The notes: generated from the sequence alone by a model not told the origin. DNA of 64,000 nucleotides from Rhodospirillaceae bacterium (GCA_018674495.1 JABHAA010000019.1:1-64000); one strand, 5' to 3'; counted from the stretch's first letter, positions 54,238 to 62,822 are shown. Numbers and translations: made by a program.

Positions 54238-55593
54238 GTGTTTGAAGTTAATACTGCCGTTTTGCTGGTCGTCACATTGGTTGTCTTGGTTGCCATTGGC
54301 GTTCACATCGCCATTGCGCTCGGCATGACCAGCGCCTTGGGTATTTTTATGGTAACCGGCGCCGATATGAATGCATTTCATACGGTTCAGGCGATGCTCG
54401 CCGCGACTGCCTATGAGGCGATCCGCGATTATGTCTTTGCGGTTATCCCGCTGTTTATGCTGATGGGGGAGTTTATCGGCAAATCCGGCGCCATCACCGA
54501 TGTCTATCGGGGGATCAACAAGGGGCTCAGGAAAATACCCGGGCGCCTGGCAATTGCGACGGTGCTGGGCAATGCCTTGTTCTCCTTCGTGACTGGGGTG
54601 TCCATTGCCTCGGCGGCGGCGTTCTCGCGCATCGCCTATCCGGAAATGCGGCGCTACAACTATGACAAAGGATTTGCCCTCGGCTCGATCGCCGGGTCCA
54701 GCTGTCTCGGCATGCTGATCCCGCCCAGCGTTCTGATGATCGTCTGGGGCATCCTGACCGAGAAATCCATTGGCCAGATTTTTGCCGCCGGTGTGTTACC
54801 GGGGCTGATGCTGACATCGCTGTTTATCATCTACGTCTTATTCGCGGCGCTCATTAATCCGAGGCTTGTCGGCGCCGGCGAAGAGGCGCAGGTCGACAAT
54901 GCCGCCTTGGATGCCGAAACCGATGTTTCAACGGGGCAGTTCATATCCAGCTTTGCCGGCATCATGCTGGTGGTCGTTGCCGTATTGGGCGGCATCTGGT
55001 TCGGCGTCTTCACGCCGACCGAGGGCGCCGGCGCGGGCGCATTTATCGGGCTGATTTTGGGCCTCACCAAAGGCATGCGCTATCAAGATATTATTGATTC
55101 GATCCTGTCCGTTGGGCGCACCTCGGCGCCGATCCTTTTGTTGCTGGTCACGGCGGCTTTGTATTCCAGAACCCTGGCCATGACCGGCATGGCCAACGCC
55201 ATCGAGAGCCTATTCCTGGATTCAGGCATGTCGCCCTGGATGATTATCACGGTCATGGTGCTAATCTGGTTCGCCCTCGGCATGATAATCGATTCGATCT
55301 CCATCATGCTACTCACCGTGGCGATCTTTTCGCCGATCGCCGAGAAGCTCGGCTATGACCCTATCGCCTTCGCCATCATCGGCATCATCGCCATCGAGGC
55401 GGGCCTGCTGACGCCGCCGTTCGGGTTGCTGGTCTATACGGTCAAGTCGGCCATCCAGGGCATCGATCCCGATATGAGCGTGATGACCATCTTCAAAAGC
55501 TCGACGCCCTATTGGGTCGTCATGCTGATCGGCATGGTCTTAATCATCAATTTCCCAGTTATCGCGACGTTCCTGCCAAGAATGCTTTTCTAG
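54238..55593 (+). CDS. TRAP transporter large permease (DctM)
   Basis: 451 residues, about 12 TM helices with hairpins. GTG start with GAGGAAATAAAC. Motifs: the first repeat FVTGVSIASAAAFSRIAYPEM, PPSVLMIVWGILTEKSIGQIF, TEGAGAGAFIGLILGL, and the second repeat LTPPFGLLVY. Membrane subunit driving Na+-coupled uptake. Confidence 0.92.
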   Translation: MFEVNTAVLLVVTLVVLVAIGVHIAIALGMTSALGIFMVTGADMNAFHTVQAMLAATAYEAIRDYVFAVIPLFMLMGEFIGKSGAITDVYRGINKGLRKIPGRLAIATVLGNALFSFVTGVSIASAAAFSRIAYPEMRRYNYDKGFALGSIAGSSCLGMLIPPSVLMIVWGILTEKSIGQIFAAGVLPGLMLTSLFIIYVLFAALINPRLVGAGEEAQVDNAALDAETDVSTGQFISSFAGIMLVVVAVLGGIWFGVFTPTEGAGAGAFIGLILGLTKGMRYQDIIDSILSVGRTSAPILLLLVTAALYSRTLAMTGMANAIESLFLDSGMSPWMIITVMVLIWFALGMIIDSISIMLLTVAIFSPIAEKLGYDPIAFAIIGIIAIEAGLLTPPFGLLVYTVKSAIQGIDPDMSVMTIFKSSTPYWVVMLIGMVLIINFPVIATFLPRMLF

Positions 55594-55614
55594 GGCCGCA
55601 GCAGGCGCCAGCGG

Positions 55615-55689
55615 TTATTCATGGATTATGTAGGCGATCACCAACAAGCTAACGAACGCAACAACGGAAACTAATATAAACTCAACCAC
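55615..55689 (-). CDS. candidate 24-residue single-pass membrane peptide
   Basis: GTG at 55689 with AAAGGA 8 nt upstream, reading VVEFILVSVVAFVSLLVIAYII then HE and TAA. The peptide is almost entirely a TM helix with an acidic residue at each end. It lies on the strand opposite dctM and the VOC gene in a 197-bp gap. Proteins this short are common artefacts, so this is only a candidate. Confidence 0.35.
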   Translation of the reverse strand: MVEFILVSVVAFVSLLVIAYIIHE

Positions 55690-55790
55690 CAGTTATTTCC
55701 TTTAAATGCAGGAACTTGACGTTTGTATTGGCGATAGAGCGATTCGGTTTATCGCGCAATAAATATTTGGCGATAAGGGGGCTGCGGACG

Positions 55791-56186
55791 ATGGTGCAAA
55801 CAAAAGGCTTGGCGCATTTCACTATTCCGGTAACCGATACCGAACGAAGCCTGAAATTTTATGAGCGCCATCTCGGCATGAAATTTCTCGGCGGCGGGCA
55901 CGAGCGCGGCATGATATTTTTGGACGCCGGCGGCGATTGTGTCATTCTGGCCCGCATCGATAAGACAGCATCGACAGCGCGCCTGGAAGATGTCCACCAC
56001 GCCTTCATCGTCGATCACGAGGTCTATTCAGGCGCGGTTGAGGAGTTGCGCGAAAACGGCGTCGATGTGTTTTTTGAAGAAGACCGCCAGGGCGGCGTAG
56101 TCAACGGCCCGCGCGCCTATTTCCATGACCCGGACGGCAATGTTTTGGAAATTATCGACCTGACCAGTTACAGCGGCGCCGAGTAA
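55791..56186 (+). CDS. VOC-family protein (glyoxalase/extradiol-type fold)
   Basis: 131 residues from ATG 55791 (AAGGGGGC before it). It has HFTIPVTDTERSLKFYERHLG, an HHAFIVDH metal/His region, and YFHDPDGNVLEIIDL with the C-terminal metal Glu, giving a two-module His/His/Glu site. The family covers glyoxalases, type I extradiol dioxygenases, epimerases and resistance proteins. It is close to the catabolic cluster but separated from it by 197 bp, so a link is inference. Confidence 0.82.
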   Translation: MVQTKGLAHFTIPVTDTERSLKFYERHLGMKFLGGGHERGMIFLDAGGDCVILARIDKTASTARLEDVHHAFIVDHEVYSGAVEELRENGVDVFFEEDRQGGVVNGPRAYFHDPDGNVLEIIDLTSYSGAE

Positions 56187-56203
56187 CGGGCGGCGTTACT
56201 ACG

Positions 56204-56950
56204 TCAATTCACAGCTGCCGGCTTGAGCTCTAGCCGGATCCAGGCCAGCTCCTGCTTGATGGCTTCCAGCTTGGGCCTGTCAGGGGCGTCGAGGGCGTCT
56301 GTGATAATCTCGCGCTGCACCGACAACGGCAAGCGGTCCAACTGCTCCAAAAACAGAAACTTAATGGACGGGCGGATGGTCTCCGAGGTGAGGATACCCA
56401 CGATCAGCCTTTTGCGGATATCGACCCTCAGGTTCCCCGATTCGGACAGCTCGAAAAACTGCGACACGAATAAGCGGGAATCGATATCGCCCTCCAGCAG
56501 CATTCTAAGATTTTTGCGCAATGCCTCGGTATAGCGCTTGCGGGAAAGCGCAACGAACTTGCGGGCATTCAGCTGCACCTTGCCGATGATCTCGGGATCG
56601 AAATGGCTTTCGCTGACCAGATCCACCATCTGTTTGACGACCGGATGCTTGGACATGCCGCCGAGCATGGAAAACACCTCGCGGGTGACCGGCGTCGCCT
56701 CGGCAGTCGGCGACATGCGCACTGCGGCCGCCACGGACATAGGCGAATCGGGATCACGGGTCGCCACCATGGCTAACGGCAGGGGATCGTCATAGGCCTG
56801 CAGGTCGATATTGGAATTCAGCAGATGTTCCGGCATCAAGAGGCGTTCACCGTCTCCCGGCGCCAACAAAGGCTGATGATCATTGTATTTGTTGCGCAGA
56901 GTCAGCGCCAGTTCGAGCCCTTGCTGGGAGAACCCAAGATTGTTGGTCAT
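56204..56950 (-). CDS. unrecognised helical protein
   Basis: 248 residues, no signal peptide or TM segment. Mostly helical and charged, with RKFVALSRKRYTEALRKNL, LEGDIDSRLFVSQFFELSE, VDIRKRLIVGILTSETIR and a final QELAWIRLELKPA. Pattern looks conserved but I do not recognise the family. It converges with the VOC gene (stops 17 bp apart) and has an AT-rich gap behind it. A role in regulation or as an adaptor is only a guess. Confidence 0.7.
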   Translation of the reverse strand: MTNNLGFSQQGLELALTLRNKYNDHQPLLAPGDGERLLMPEHLLNSNIDLQAYDDPLPLAMVATRDPDSPMSVAAAVRMSPTAEATPVTREVFSMLGGMSKHPVVKQMVDLVSESHFDPEIIGKVQLNARKFVALSRKRYTEALRKNLRMLLEGDIDSRLFVSQFFELSESGNLRVDIRKRLIVGILTSETIRPSIKFLFLEQLDRLPLSVQREIITDALDAPDRPKLEAIKQELAWIRLELKPAAVN

Positions 56951-57646
56951 CGATTACGCCCTTACAAAACCACCGAACCGGCATTGCGCCGGCACTTGAA
57001 TTTTTTTGCGGCGGGAGTTTTTCCGCCTTTAACAGGACTATGAGCGGCAAACATTGCCAAAATGTTTATAGGCGCCGGTTCAGGCGCAAACCGGCGAAAT
57101 ATGGGCCAATCCGGCTGATGGAATAATTGCGCAAGTATTCGAATTGTCCATGGAATCTAATTTTGAAATATCTGCGCCACCCTCCGGGTAGCGCAGAATC
57201 ATAACCAAGTACAAATGCGCGGCACGCTGCCAGCAGCGTTTAAATACACATTGAAATATTGGACGATTGATTCTCGGATGGTTTTGATTCTCTGATTTAT
57301 ATTTCCAGATACTGAGATTTTTCTAAATACAAATAGTAATAACATATAATAAGGCTAAATATTATCAAATAAGCCATTGAAAAAAATCACTTAATCATTA
57401 AAATTTGAACAATTTTCTCCTACACAGGAAAATATATCTTTAATATCGATCACATTATCAGACTCTATAGTGATTCATTTTTGCAACAATATATAGTATT
57501 TCATACAAAATGTTGTTAATAACTTATTGACGCCCCACAGGATTTAGCGTACATATTCGCAATGCTTGATCAATACAGAGTCAAGTAAAAAACAAATTTG
57601 AGACAGCCGAAAATACCGGCACCACCGAGGGGAAATCGAATGGGGA
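56951..57646. other. long AT-rich intergenic region with hairpins
   Basis: About 700 bp. From 57200 to 57600 it is very AT-rich, unlike all neighbouring coding DNA. It contains the hairpin at 57074-57095 (GCCGGTT/AACCGGC, 8-nt loop) and another at 57171-57197 with an 11-bp stem (CTGCGC.ACCC/GGGT.GCGCAG) and no T tract. No protein gene was seen. An ncRNA or a nucleoid-protein-binding region are both possible. Confidence 0.5.
57527..57555 (+). promoter_or_regulatory. possible sigma70-type promoter for the 83-residue gene
   Basis: TTGACG (57527-57532), 17-bp spacer, TACATA (57550-57555), about 90 bp before the small gene. The -35 is good and the -10 weak. Confidence 0.35.
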
Positions 57647-57898
57647 ATGGGTCAGACGGGGGTGTGTATGTATACGGTCTATTATTCGGAGCACGATGCT
57701 CCTGACGAACCAAGAATTGGGATGGTTTCAGCGCCCAACAGGTCTATTGCGCTCCGTATTGCGGAAATGCAGTTCATTAATGCGACGATCCACAAGATTT
57801 CCGAACTGACACCGCCGGAGGACGAAACCCGTTTTCCTGGCGCCCGGTTCATCAATGGCGAGTTCCGACCGGTTATGCATCAAGACGAGGTTTACTGA
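57647..57898 (+). CDS. small hypothetical protein
   Basis: 83 residues from ATG 57647, or 76 from ATG 57668, which has GGGGG 5 nt before it and looks better. Sequence has an Ala/Tyr-rich start (TVYYSEHDAPDE), a helix SIALRIAEMQFINA and an acidic, Pro-rich tail. No recognised family, TM segment or signal peptide. A second reading frame from ATG 57640 gives a 22-residue Gly-rich peptide overlapping it. The gene lies in an AT-rich region and is followed by hairpins. Confidence 0.55.
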   Translation: MGQTGVCMYTVYYSEHDAPDEPRIGMVSAPNRSIALRIAEMQFINATIHKISELTPPEDETRFPGARFINGEFRPVMHQDEVY

Positions 57899-57924
57899 GA
57901 GATCTGCTCTGGGGGGCAGATCTC
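57899..57924 (+). terminator. hairpin after the small hypothetical gene
   Basis: Perfect 9-bp stem GAGATCTGC / GCAGATCTC with an 8-nt loop, starting just after the stop codon. There is no T tract, so it may act as an RNA-stabilising or Rho-type stop signal rather than an intrinsic terminator. Confidence 0.45.
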
Positions 57925-57966
57925 CCTCTCTCGGCCGCTATGCCGCCGGAGAGGATGTCGGGGGAA

Positions 57967-58003
57967 GAAGGATGCGGTTCAGCCTGGGGGCACCGCATCC
58001 TTC
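57967..58003. terminator. second long hairpin before the ROK gene
   Basis: 12-bp perfect stem GAAGGATGCGGT / ACCGCATCCTTC with a 13-nt loop, then CTTCT. No T tract. It could stop transcription from the small gene or lie in the ROK leader. Confidence 0.45.
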
Positions 58004-58107
58004 CTTCTGTCAGGGCTGAATTTTCTGCTATTCCAATCCGCCGAGCCCACTTGCACCGATAACAAATCAGCGCAACAATTCCGCATCGCAGTGAACGGAA
58101 CCCTTTT

Positions 58108-59019
58108 ATGCGCATCGGCATCGACCTCGGCGGTACCAAGATCGAAATCGCGGCCCTGGCCGAAGACGGCGGCGAGATGCTGCGCCGGCGCATCAATGCG
58201 CCCAGCGGCGATTACAGCGCGACACTGGACGCCGTCGCCGCGTTGATCGTTGATACGGAGCGCGATCTGGGCCCCGCGAGCAGCGTCGGCATCGGTATTC
58301 CAGGCACCATTTCGGCGGCCACCGGACTGGTCAAGAACGCCAATTCCACTTGGTTGATCGGCCAGCCCCTGGACCGGGATTTGGAAGCCCGCATCGAAAG
58401 GCCCGTTCGCTGCGCCAACGACGCCAACTGTTTCGCCCTTTCCGAAGCCATCGATGGCGCCGGCGCCGGTGCGCATGTGGTTTTCGGGGTCATCCTCGGC
58501 ACCGGGGTCGGCGCAGGGATCGTGATTGATGGCGCCATTTTGCCCGGTGCAAACGGTATCGCCGGTGAATGGGGCCATAACCCCCTGCCCTGGCCCGGCG
58601 GCAATGCGCCTCCTGCGCATCGCTGTTATTGCGGCAAGACGGGCTGTATCGAGACCTATCTGTCCGGGGCCGGGCTGGCGCGCATTTATGAAGCCAACGC
58701 GCCGGGCGGCAAGTCAGCCGAGGAAATCGCTGCCCTGGCGGCCGGCGGCGATGACGCGGCGGCGCGTAGCTTGGAGCAATATGCGAGCCTGCTGGCGCGG
58801 TCCCTGGCACACGTCATCAATATTCTCGACCCGGACGTGATTGTCCTTGGCGGCGGATTGTCGAACATCGGGCAATTGTATGCGCTGGTGCCGGAGCTAT
58901 GGGGCGAATGGGTGTTTTCAGATCGTACCGATACCCGCCTTGTGGCCAACCAGCATGGCGATTCCGGCGGCGTGCGCGGCGCGGCATGGCTTTGGCCCGA
59001 ACGGAAACAAGCGCCATGA
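58108..59019 (+). CDS. ROK-family sugar kinase
   Basis: 303-residue ATP-dependent kinase of the ROK superfamily, likely acting on N-acetylglucosamine, fructose or glucose. ATP motif GIDLGGTKIE near the start, catalytic NDANCFALSEA and the Zn motif H-x(n)-CYCGKTGCIETYLSG, plus LGGGLSNIGQL. Hexose specificity cannot be told. Its last codon overlaps dinB (ATGA), so the two are co-translated. Confidence 0.87.
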   Translation: MRIGIDLGGTKIEIAALAEDGGEMLRRRINAPSGDYSATLDAVAALIVDTERDLGPASSVGIGIPGTISAATGLVKNANSTWLIGQPLDRDLEARIERPVRCANDANCFALSEAIDGAGAGAHVVFGVILGTGVGAGIVIDGAILPGANGIAGEWGHNPLPWPGGNAPPAHRCYCGKTGCIETYLSGAGLARIYEANAPGGKSAEEIAALAAGGDDAAARSLEQYASLLARSLAHVINILDPDVIVLGGGLSNIGQLYALVPELWGEWVFSDRTDTRLVANQHGDSGGVRGAAWLWPERKQAP

Positions 59020-60281
59020 TAGGCGCCATTTGCAGAGATTGCGGTGCCAGCCAATCCGGCCCGCGCCTTCAGCCGGACCGTTGCGAGGTTTGCGCATCGC
59101 CCCGGCTTTTAGCACATGCCGAATTGCACGATCTGGCCATCGCCCATATCGATTGCGACGCCTTTTATGCCAGCGTCGAAAAACGTGAGCGCCCGGAACT
59201 TGCCAACAAGCCGGTCATCGTCGGCGGCCAAAAACGGGGCGTGGTCGCCGCCTGTTGTTACATCGCGCGCCTTAAAGGCGTGCACTCGGCGATGCCCATG
59301 TTTCAGGCGCGAAAAGCCTGCCCCGATGCCGTGGTCATACCGCCCGATATGGAGTTGTACCGCCGCGTCGGCGGACAAATTCGGGAGCTGATGCTGGACG
59401 TAACACCGCTGGTCGAGCCGCTATCGGTCGACGAGGCGTTCCTGGATCTGAGCGGCACCGAGCGGCTGCATGGCGGCAGCCCGGCGCAAACCCTGACACG
59501 CCTGATTACCCGTATCGAAGATGAGATCGGGGTGACAGCATCGGTCGGGCTCAGCCACAACAAGTTTTTGGCCAAGCTGGCCTCCGACATGGACAAACCG
59601 CGCGGCTTCCAGGTGATCGGGCGGGCCGAGACGTTGGCGCTGTTGGCACCCATGCCGGTAGGCGCCATTTGGGGTGTCGGCAAGATGCTGAAGGCCAAGC
59701 TGCAACGGAGCGGCATCAAAACCATCGGCCAGCTTGCGCAAATTGGAGAAGCGGAACTGATCAAACAATATGGGGTCATTGGCAGGCGCCTAGCGCATCT
59801 GTCCAAGGGGCTGGATACGCGCGCCGTCAATCCCCACGGCAATGCCAAAAGCGTATCGGCTGAAACCACGTTCTCCAAAAACATGAAGGATGCGAAAGCG
59901 TTGAGCAGCAGGCTCTGGCCACTTTGCGAGACCGTGGCGCGGCGCCTCAAGGCCCGCGATCTGGCGGCGAAAACGGTGACCTTGAAGTTAAAGACTTCGG
60001 GATTTCAAATTCTGACCCGCTCGCGCAGCCTCGCCGCGCCAACCCAATTGGCGGAGGTCTTATTCCGCCAGGCACGTCAGCTGCTGGATAAAGAGGCCGA
60101 TGGCCGCTCCTTCCGCCTGATCGGCATCGGCGCCAGTGGTTTTGCCGAGACGGAAAGTGCCGACATGCCTGATCTTTTAGACCGTCGCGTCGAAACCTAT
60201 GCGAAGGTGGAAAACGCCATGAACGCGGTGCGCGAAAAATTCGGCGCGCCGGCGATCAAAAAAGGCCGCTCGCTGCTATAG
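59016..60281 (+). CDS. dinB: DNA polymerase IV (Y family)
   Basis: 421 residues from ATG 59016, which overlaps the ROK stop. Error-prone translesion polymerase. After an N-terminal pair of Cys (CRDCGAS and CEVCASP, about residues 6-30, possibly Zn-binding), the polymerase begins: IAHIDCDAFYASVE (catalytic Asp), PLSVDEAFLDL (second catalytic acids), SHNKFLAKLASDMDKP, and a little-finger domain with KTVTLKLK. The DinB family is usually 350-420 residues. No recombination or LexA box was identified. It converges with the EipB gene (2-bp gap). Confidence 0.93.
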   Translation: MIGAICRDCGASQSGPRLQPDRCEVCASPRLLAHAELHDLAIAHIDCDAFYASVEKRERPELANKPVIVGGQKRGVVAACCYIARLKGVHSAMPMFQARKACPDAVVIPPDMELYRRVGGQIRELMLDVTPLVEPLSVDEAFLDLSGTERLHGGSPAQTLTRLITRIEDEIGVTASVGLSHNKFLAKLASDMDKPRGFQVIGRAETLALLAPMPVGAIWGVGKMLKAKLQRSGIKTIGQLAQIGEAELIKQYGVIGRRLAHLSKGLDTRAVNPHGNAKSVSAETTFSKNMKDAKALSSRLWPLCETVARRLKARDLAAKTVTLKLKTSGFQILTRSRSLAAPTQLAEVLFRQARQLLDKEADGRSFRLIGIGASGFAETESADMPDLLDRRVETYAKVENAMNAVREKFGAPAIKKGRSLL

Positions 60282-60283
60282 TT

Positions 60284-61138
60284 CTAGCGGACCCGGCAAC
60301 CGTCTTTCGGCAACATCTCGATCTGGTTGAGGCGCGCTTCGACCACATAGTCGCCATAATCCTGCAACATGCGTTCGATGATGCCGTCTTCGCGGTAAAA
60401 AATATTGAGCGCGAACTCCGGCGTATTAGCTGCCGCCGCCGCCGGGAAATAGGCCAACCGCGCCTTCCAGCTTTTGGCACCCCGGAGAATTTTTTTCAAT
60501 TCGGGCCGGCGCGCTTCCGGCTTTTGCAGTGCGCCAATAACGGCGCTCACCTGATAAGGCTCGTTGTCCGCCGTACCATCGAAAACAACTTTGCCAAAAT
60601 GACCACCGCCGGCCTCGGCGCGCTTGATCATCGCCGCAATATGGTGTGCCGGAAACAAGGTGCCCGGCGGCAAGGTTATCCGGCGCGGTACCGGCTGGGT
60701 GTATTCGGCAACGCCGCCATTTTCATCGAGCACCGCGGCGCCCTTGATACGCGCGCGCTCCCGCCCGCCATGGGTTTCGCTGAAGCCGAAACGAAAACCA
60801 CGGCCGTCCTTTGCCTCCCAGGATTTCATGATGCGCACATTTTCGACCTCAGGGCCGGAGCCGTGGGCGGTACGCAGCAGCACCTGGGTATCGGTCTGCC
60901 AGCCGTCGCACTTATCGCGAAACTCATAGGACATGACGCCGCGGATCGCCGACGGCGCCTGGGCGCTTGACGTGCCGGCCAGGAACATCCCATAGACGGC
61001 CCGGTGCGGCGTCAGCTTACCGCTTCGCTGCGCCTCCGCTGGGACGGCAGAGACAGCCACAACGGTGAGCGCAAGCGCCGCCCAACCCGATACGCCCAAT
61101 AGTGCCGATGGCCTGAATATTTTTTTCCCATGCTGCAT
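60284..61138 (-). CDS. EipB-like cell envelope integrity protein (DUF1849)
   Basis: 284 residues with a signal peptide ending near VPAEAQR. Mature start LTPHRAVYGMFL and GVMSYEFRDKCDGWQ match the EipB family of alphaproteobacteria, periplasmic beta-spiral proteins needed for envelope integrity. A single Cys in RDKCDG and one at the C-terminus in KDGCRVR match the pair that forms the known disulfide. PVPRRITLPPGTLFPAHH is also a family segment. Family call moderately strong; neighbour dinB is unrelated. Confidence 0.83.
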   Translation of the reverse strand: MQHGKKIFRPSALLGVSGWAALALTVVAVSAVPAEAQRSGKLTPHRAVYGMFLAGTSSAQAPSAIRGVMSYEFRDKCDGWQTDTQVLLRTAHGSGPEVENVRIMKSWEAKDGRGFRFGFSETHGGRERARIKGAAVLDENGGVAEYTQPVPRRITLPPGTLFPAHHIAAMIKRAEAGGGHFGKVVFDGTADNEPYQVSAVIGALQKPEARRPELKKILRGAKSWKARLAYFPAAAAANTPEFALNIFYREDGIIERMLQDYGDYVVEARLNQIEMLPKDGCRVR

Positions 61139-61379
61139 GTGGCCATCCTATTCATTTTTCCGGCCAATGATAGGGCGCGCGCCGTGGACGGTGAACTATA
61201 GCGATCAATTCTCGGATACTGCCCGCTGACAAGGGTGGATTAATTTGCCGAGCCATCCCAAATTTTGCCAGAGTTTTATTAATTTATCTATTTAAATAAT
61301 ATCCATATTCCATTGTTTTTATTATGTTTTATAATTTTTAATGAATGGCACAATGTTTGCTCCGTTAAGGCGATTGTAA
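61139..61379. other. AT-rich leader upstream of the diguanylate cyclase
   Basis: 241 bp, very AT-rich from about 61270 to 61340. Several TATAAT-like strings occur but no convincing promoter pair was assigned. Confidence 0.35.
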
Positions 61380-62231
61380 ATGTTTTCCTTTACTAAGGAA
61401 GCCAACAAAAAAATTGGGCCTACGGCTCGAAAGGAACACCAGGTGAATACAATAGCAATGGCGGCCAAGGGCGCCCAATCCAACGTGGCGATCAGCCTTG
61501 CCGAAATTTCCGCACGATTACGCGAGCTTCTTCCGTTTATCCCAGTACGCCTCGGCGCCGCCAACGCGGAACAAGGCGGACAGAGCACACTTCTGAATGC
61601 GATCGATATCATCTTGACCGAAGCAGAAGTTTTGAAGGCGACGGTCGGCGAGCAATCGGACCGGATTGCCTATCTGGAGCAATTGGCGACCACCGACGAG
61701 TTAACCAAGCTCGCCAACCGCCGCGGGTTCGAGCTAGAACTTAATCGCACCCTGTCGCGGGCCGAGCGCCAGGAAGAGGAAGGCGTGCTGGTCTATGTGG
61801 ACCTGGACAATTTCAAACCGGTCAACGATACCCACGGGCACGCTGCGGGTGACGATGTTCTGCGCCAGGTGGCAAAGGTATTGCGCGAAAATACCCGGGA
61901 AATGGACGTGGTTGGACGCCTCGGCGGCGACGAATTCGCGATCCTCTTGACCGGCACCAACCGCGAAGATGGCCTTGCCCGCGCCGAAACCTTGAACCTA
62001 ATACTCAACCAGTCATCGGTCCTGTGGAACAACGAAAGGATCGAGATCAGCGCCAGCTTCGGCATCCAGGCCTTTCAGGGCGGCGATAACGCGGCGACCC
62101 TGATCGCCAGCGCCGATCAGGCGATGTACACCATCAAGCAACTCAAAGTTTCCGGCGGTGTCCCCGAAGTTCCCAAACGGCGGTCGTTAACAAATGGCGA
62201 ACCCGCCGCGCTGGCCCGAGCTGCGGGTTAA
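61380..62231 (+). CDS. diguanylate cyclase (GGDEF domain)
   Basis: 283 residues. N-terminal 85-110 residues helical, unrecognised. A GGDEF domain from about 112: DELTKLANRRGFE, VDLDNFKPVNDTHGHAAGDDVL, and active-site GRLGGDEFAIL. The inhibitory I-site REMD sits five residues before it, so product feedback inhibition is likely. No EAL domain and no TM segment; soluble cyclic-di-GMP synthase. A gene for a 175-residue unknown protein follows 17 bp downstream, probably in the same operon. Confidence 0.92.
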   Translation: MFSFTKEANKKIGPTARKEHQVNTIAMAAKGAQSNVAISLAEISARLRELLPFIPVRLGAANAEQGGQSTLLNAIDIILTEAEVLKATVGEQSDRIAYLEQLATTDELTKLANRRGFELELNRTLSRAERQEEEGVLVYVDLDNFKPVNDTHGHAAGDDVLRQVAKVLRENTREMDVVGRLGGDEFAILLTGTNREDGLARAETLNLILNQSSVLWNNERIEISASFGIQAFQGGDNAATLIASADQAMYTIKQLKVSGGVPEVPKRRSLTNGEPAALARAAG

Positions 62232-62248
62232 GCGGGCGGCAGGCTGAC

Positions 62249-62776
62249 ATGCAAGCGCGCGAAGGCAACAATCAGAGGGACGCCGCGGACGGCGGGCGGA
62301 CGGAGCCCCGGTTCAGGGACCCCGACGCCGTAATCACCGCCGGGCGCAGCCTCAGCCTTCACGAGATTTCCCGGACCTACGATGTGCACCAGATATCCCC
62401 GCGTGAAATGGTGGATTTGAGTTTTGACCTCTATTTCGCCGGCTATTTGCCGCGCGATCAGTATGCGCAGTTGGCCTTTCAATCAGAGTTGATGCCCAAC
62501 TTCGATGATACCATCGGCGCCCTGACCGGTGAAAAGGCGCGCCCGGACCGGGCCCGGGATTACACCAAGGTCTGGCGCCAGCGCCTGAAATTCGAAATGG
62601 ACCACAAATCCGATGATCCAAGAATAATCGAGCGGACACGATTGATCCTGAAATTGCTGTATTCGATCGAGCAAATCCCCGATCTGCCGGCGGAATTGGA
62701 CGACGCGCCGGAGCCGGGGCGGACACCGTTCAAATTGCCGGCGCTGAGCCTCCGCGCCAAGAACTACAGCCTGTAG
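62249..62776 (+). CDS. unrecognised protein downstream of diguanylate cyclase
   Basis: 175 residues. Acidic/Arg-rich N-terminus, then HEISRTYDVHQISPREMVDLSFDLYFAGYLPRDQYA, which looks like a helical region, and a conserved-looking LKLLYSIEQIPDLPAELD. No signal peptide or TM segment. The family is unknown to me. Its position suggests a link to cyclic-di-GMP signalling, which is inference. Confidence 0.65.
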   Translation: MQAREGNNQRDAADGGRTEPRFRDPDAVITAGRSLSLHEISRTYDVHQISPREMVDLSFDLYFAGYLPRDQYAQLAFQSELMPNFDDTIGALTGEKARPDRARDYTKVWRQRLKFEMDHKSDDPRIIERTRLILKLLYSIEQIPDLPAELDDAPEPGRTPFKLPALSLRAKNYSL

Positions 62777-62822
62777 CCGGCGGCACTAATCTTCCACGAA
62801 CGCCTCGATCTCGGGCTCGCCG

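Noticed and set aside
57899..58003. Possible invertible or attC-like element from the two perfect hairpins
   Set aside because: Two unrelated stems without recombinase gene or conserved att features; terminators or RNA structures are simpler.
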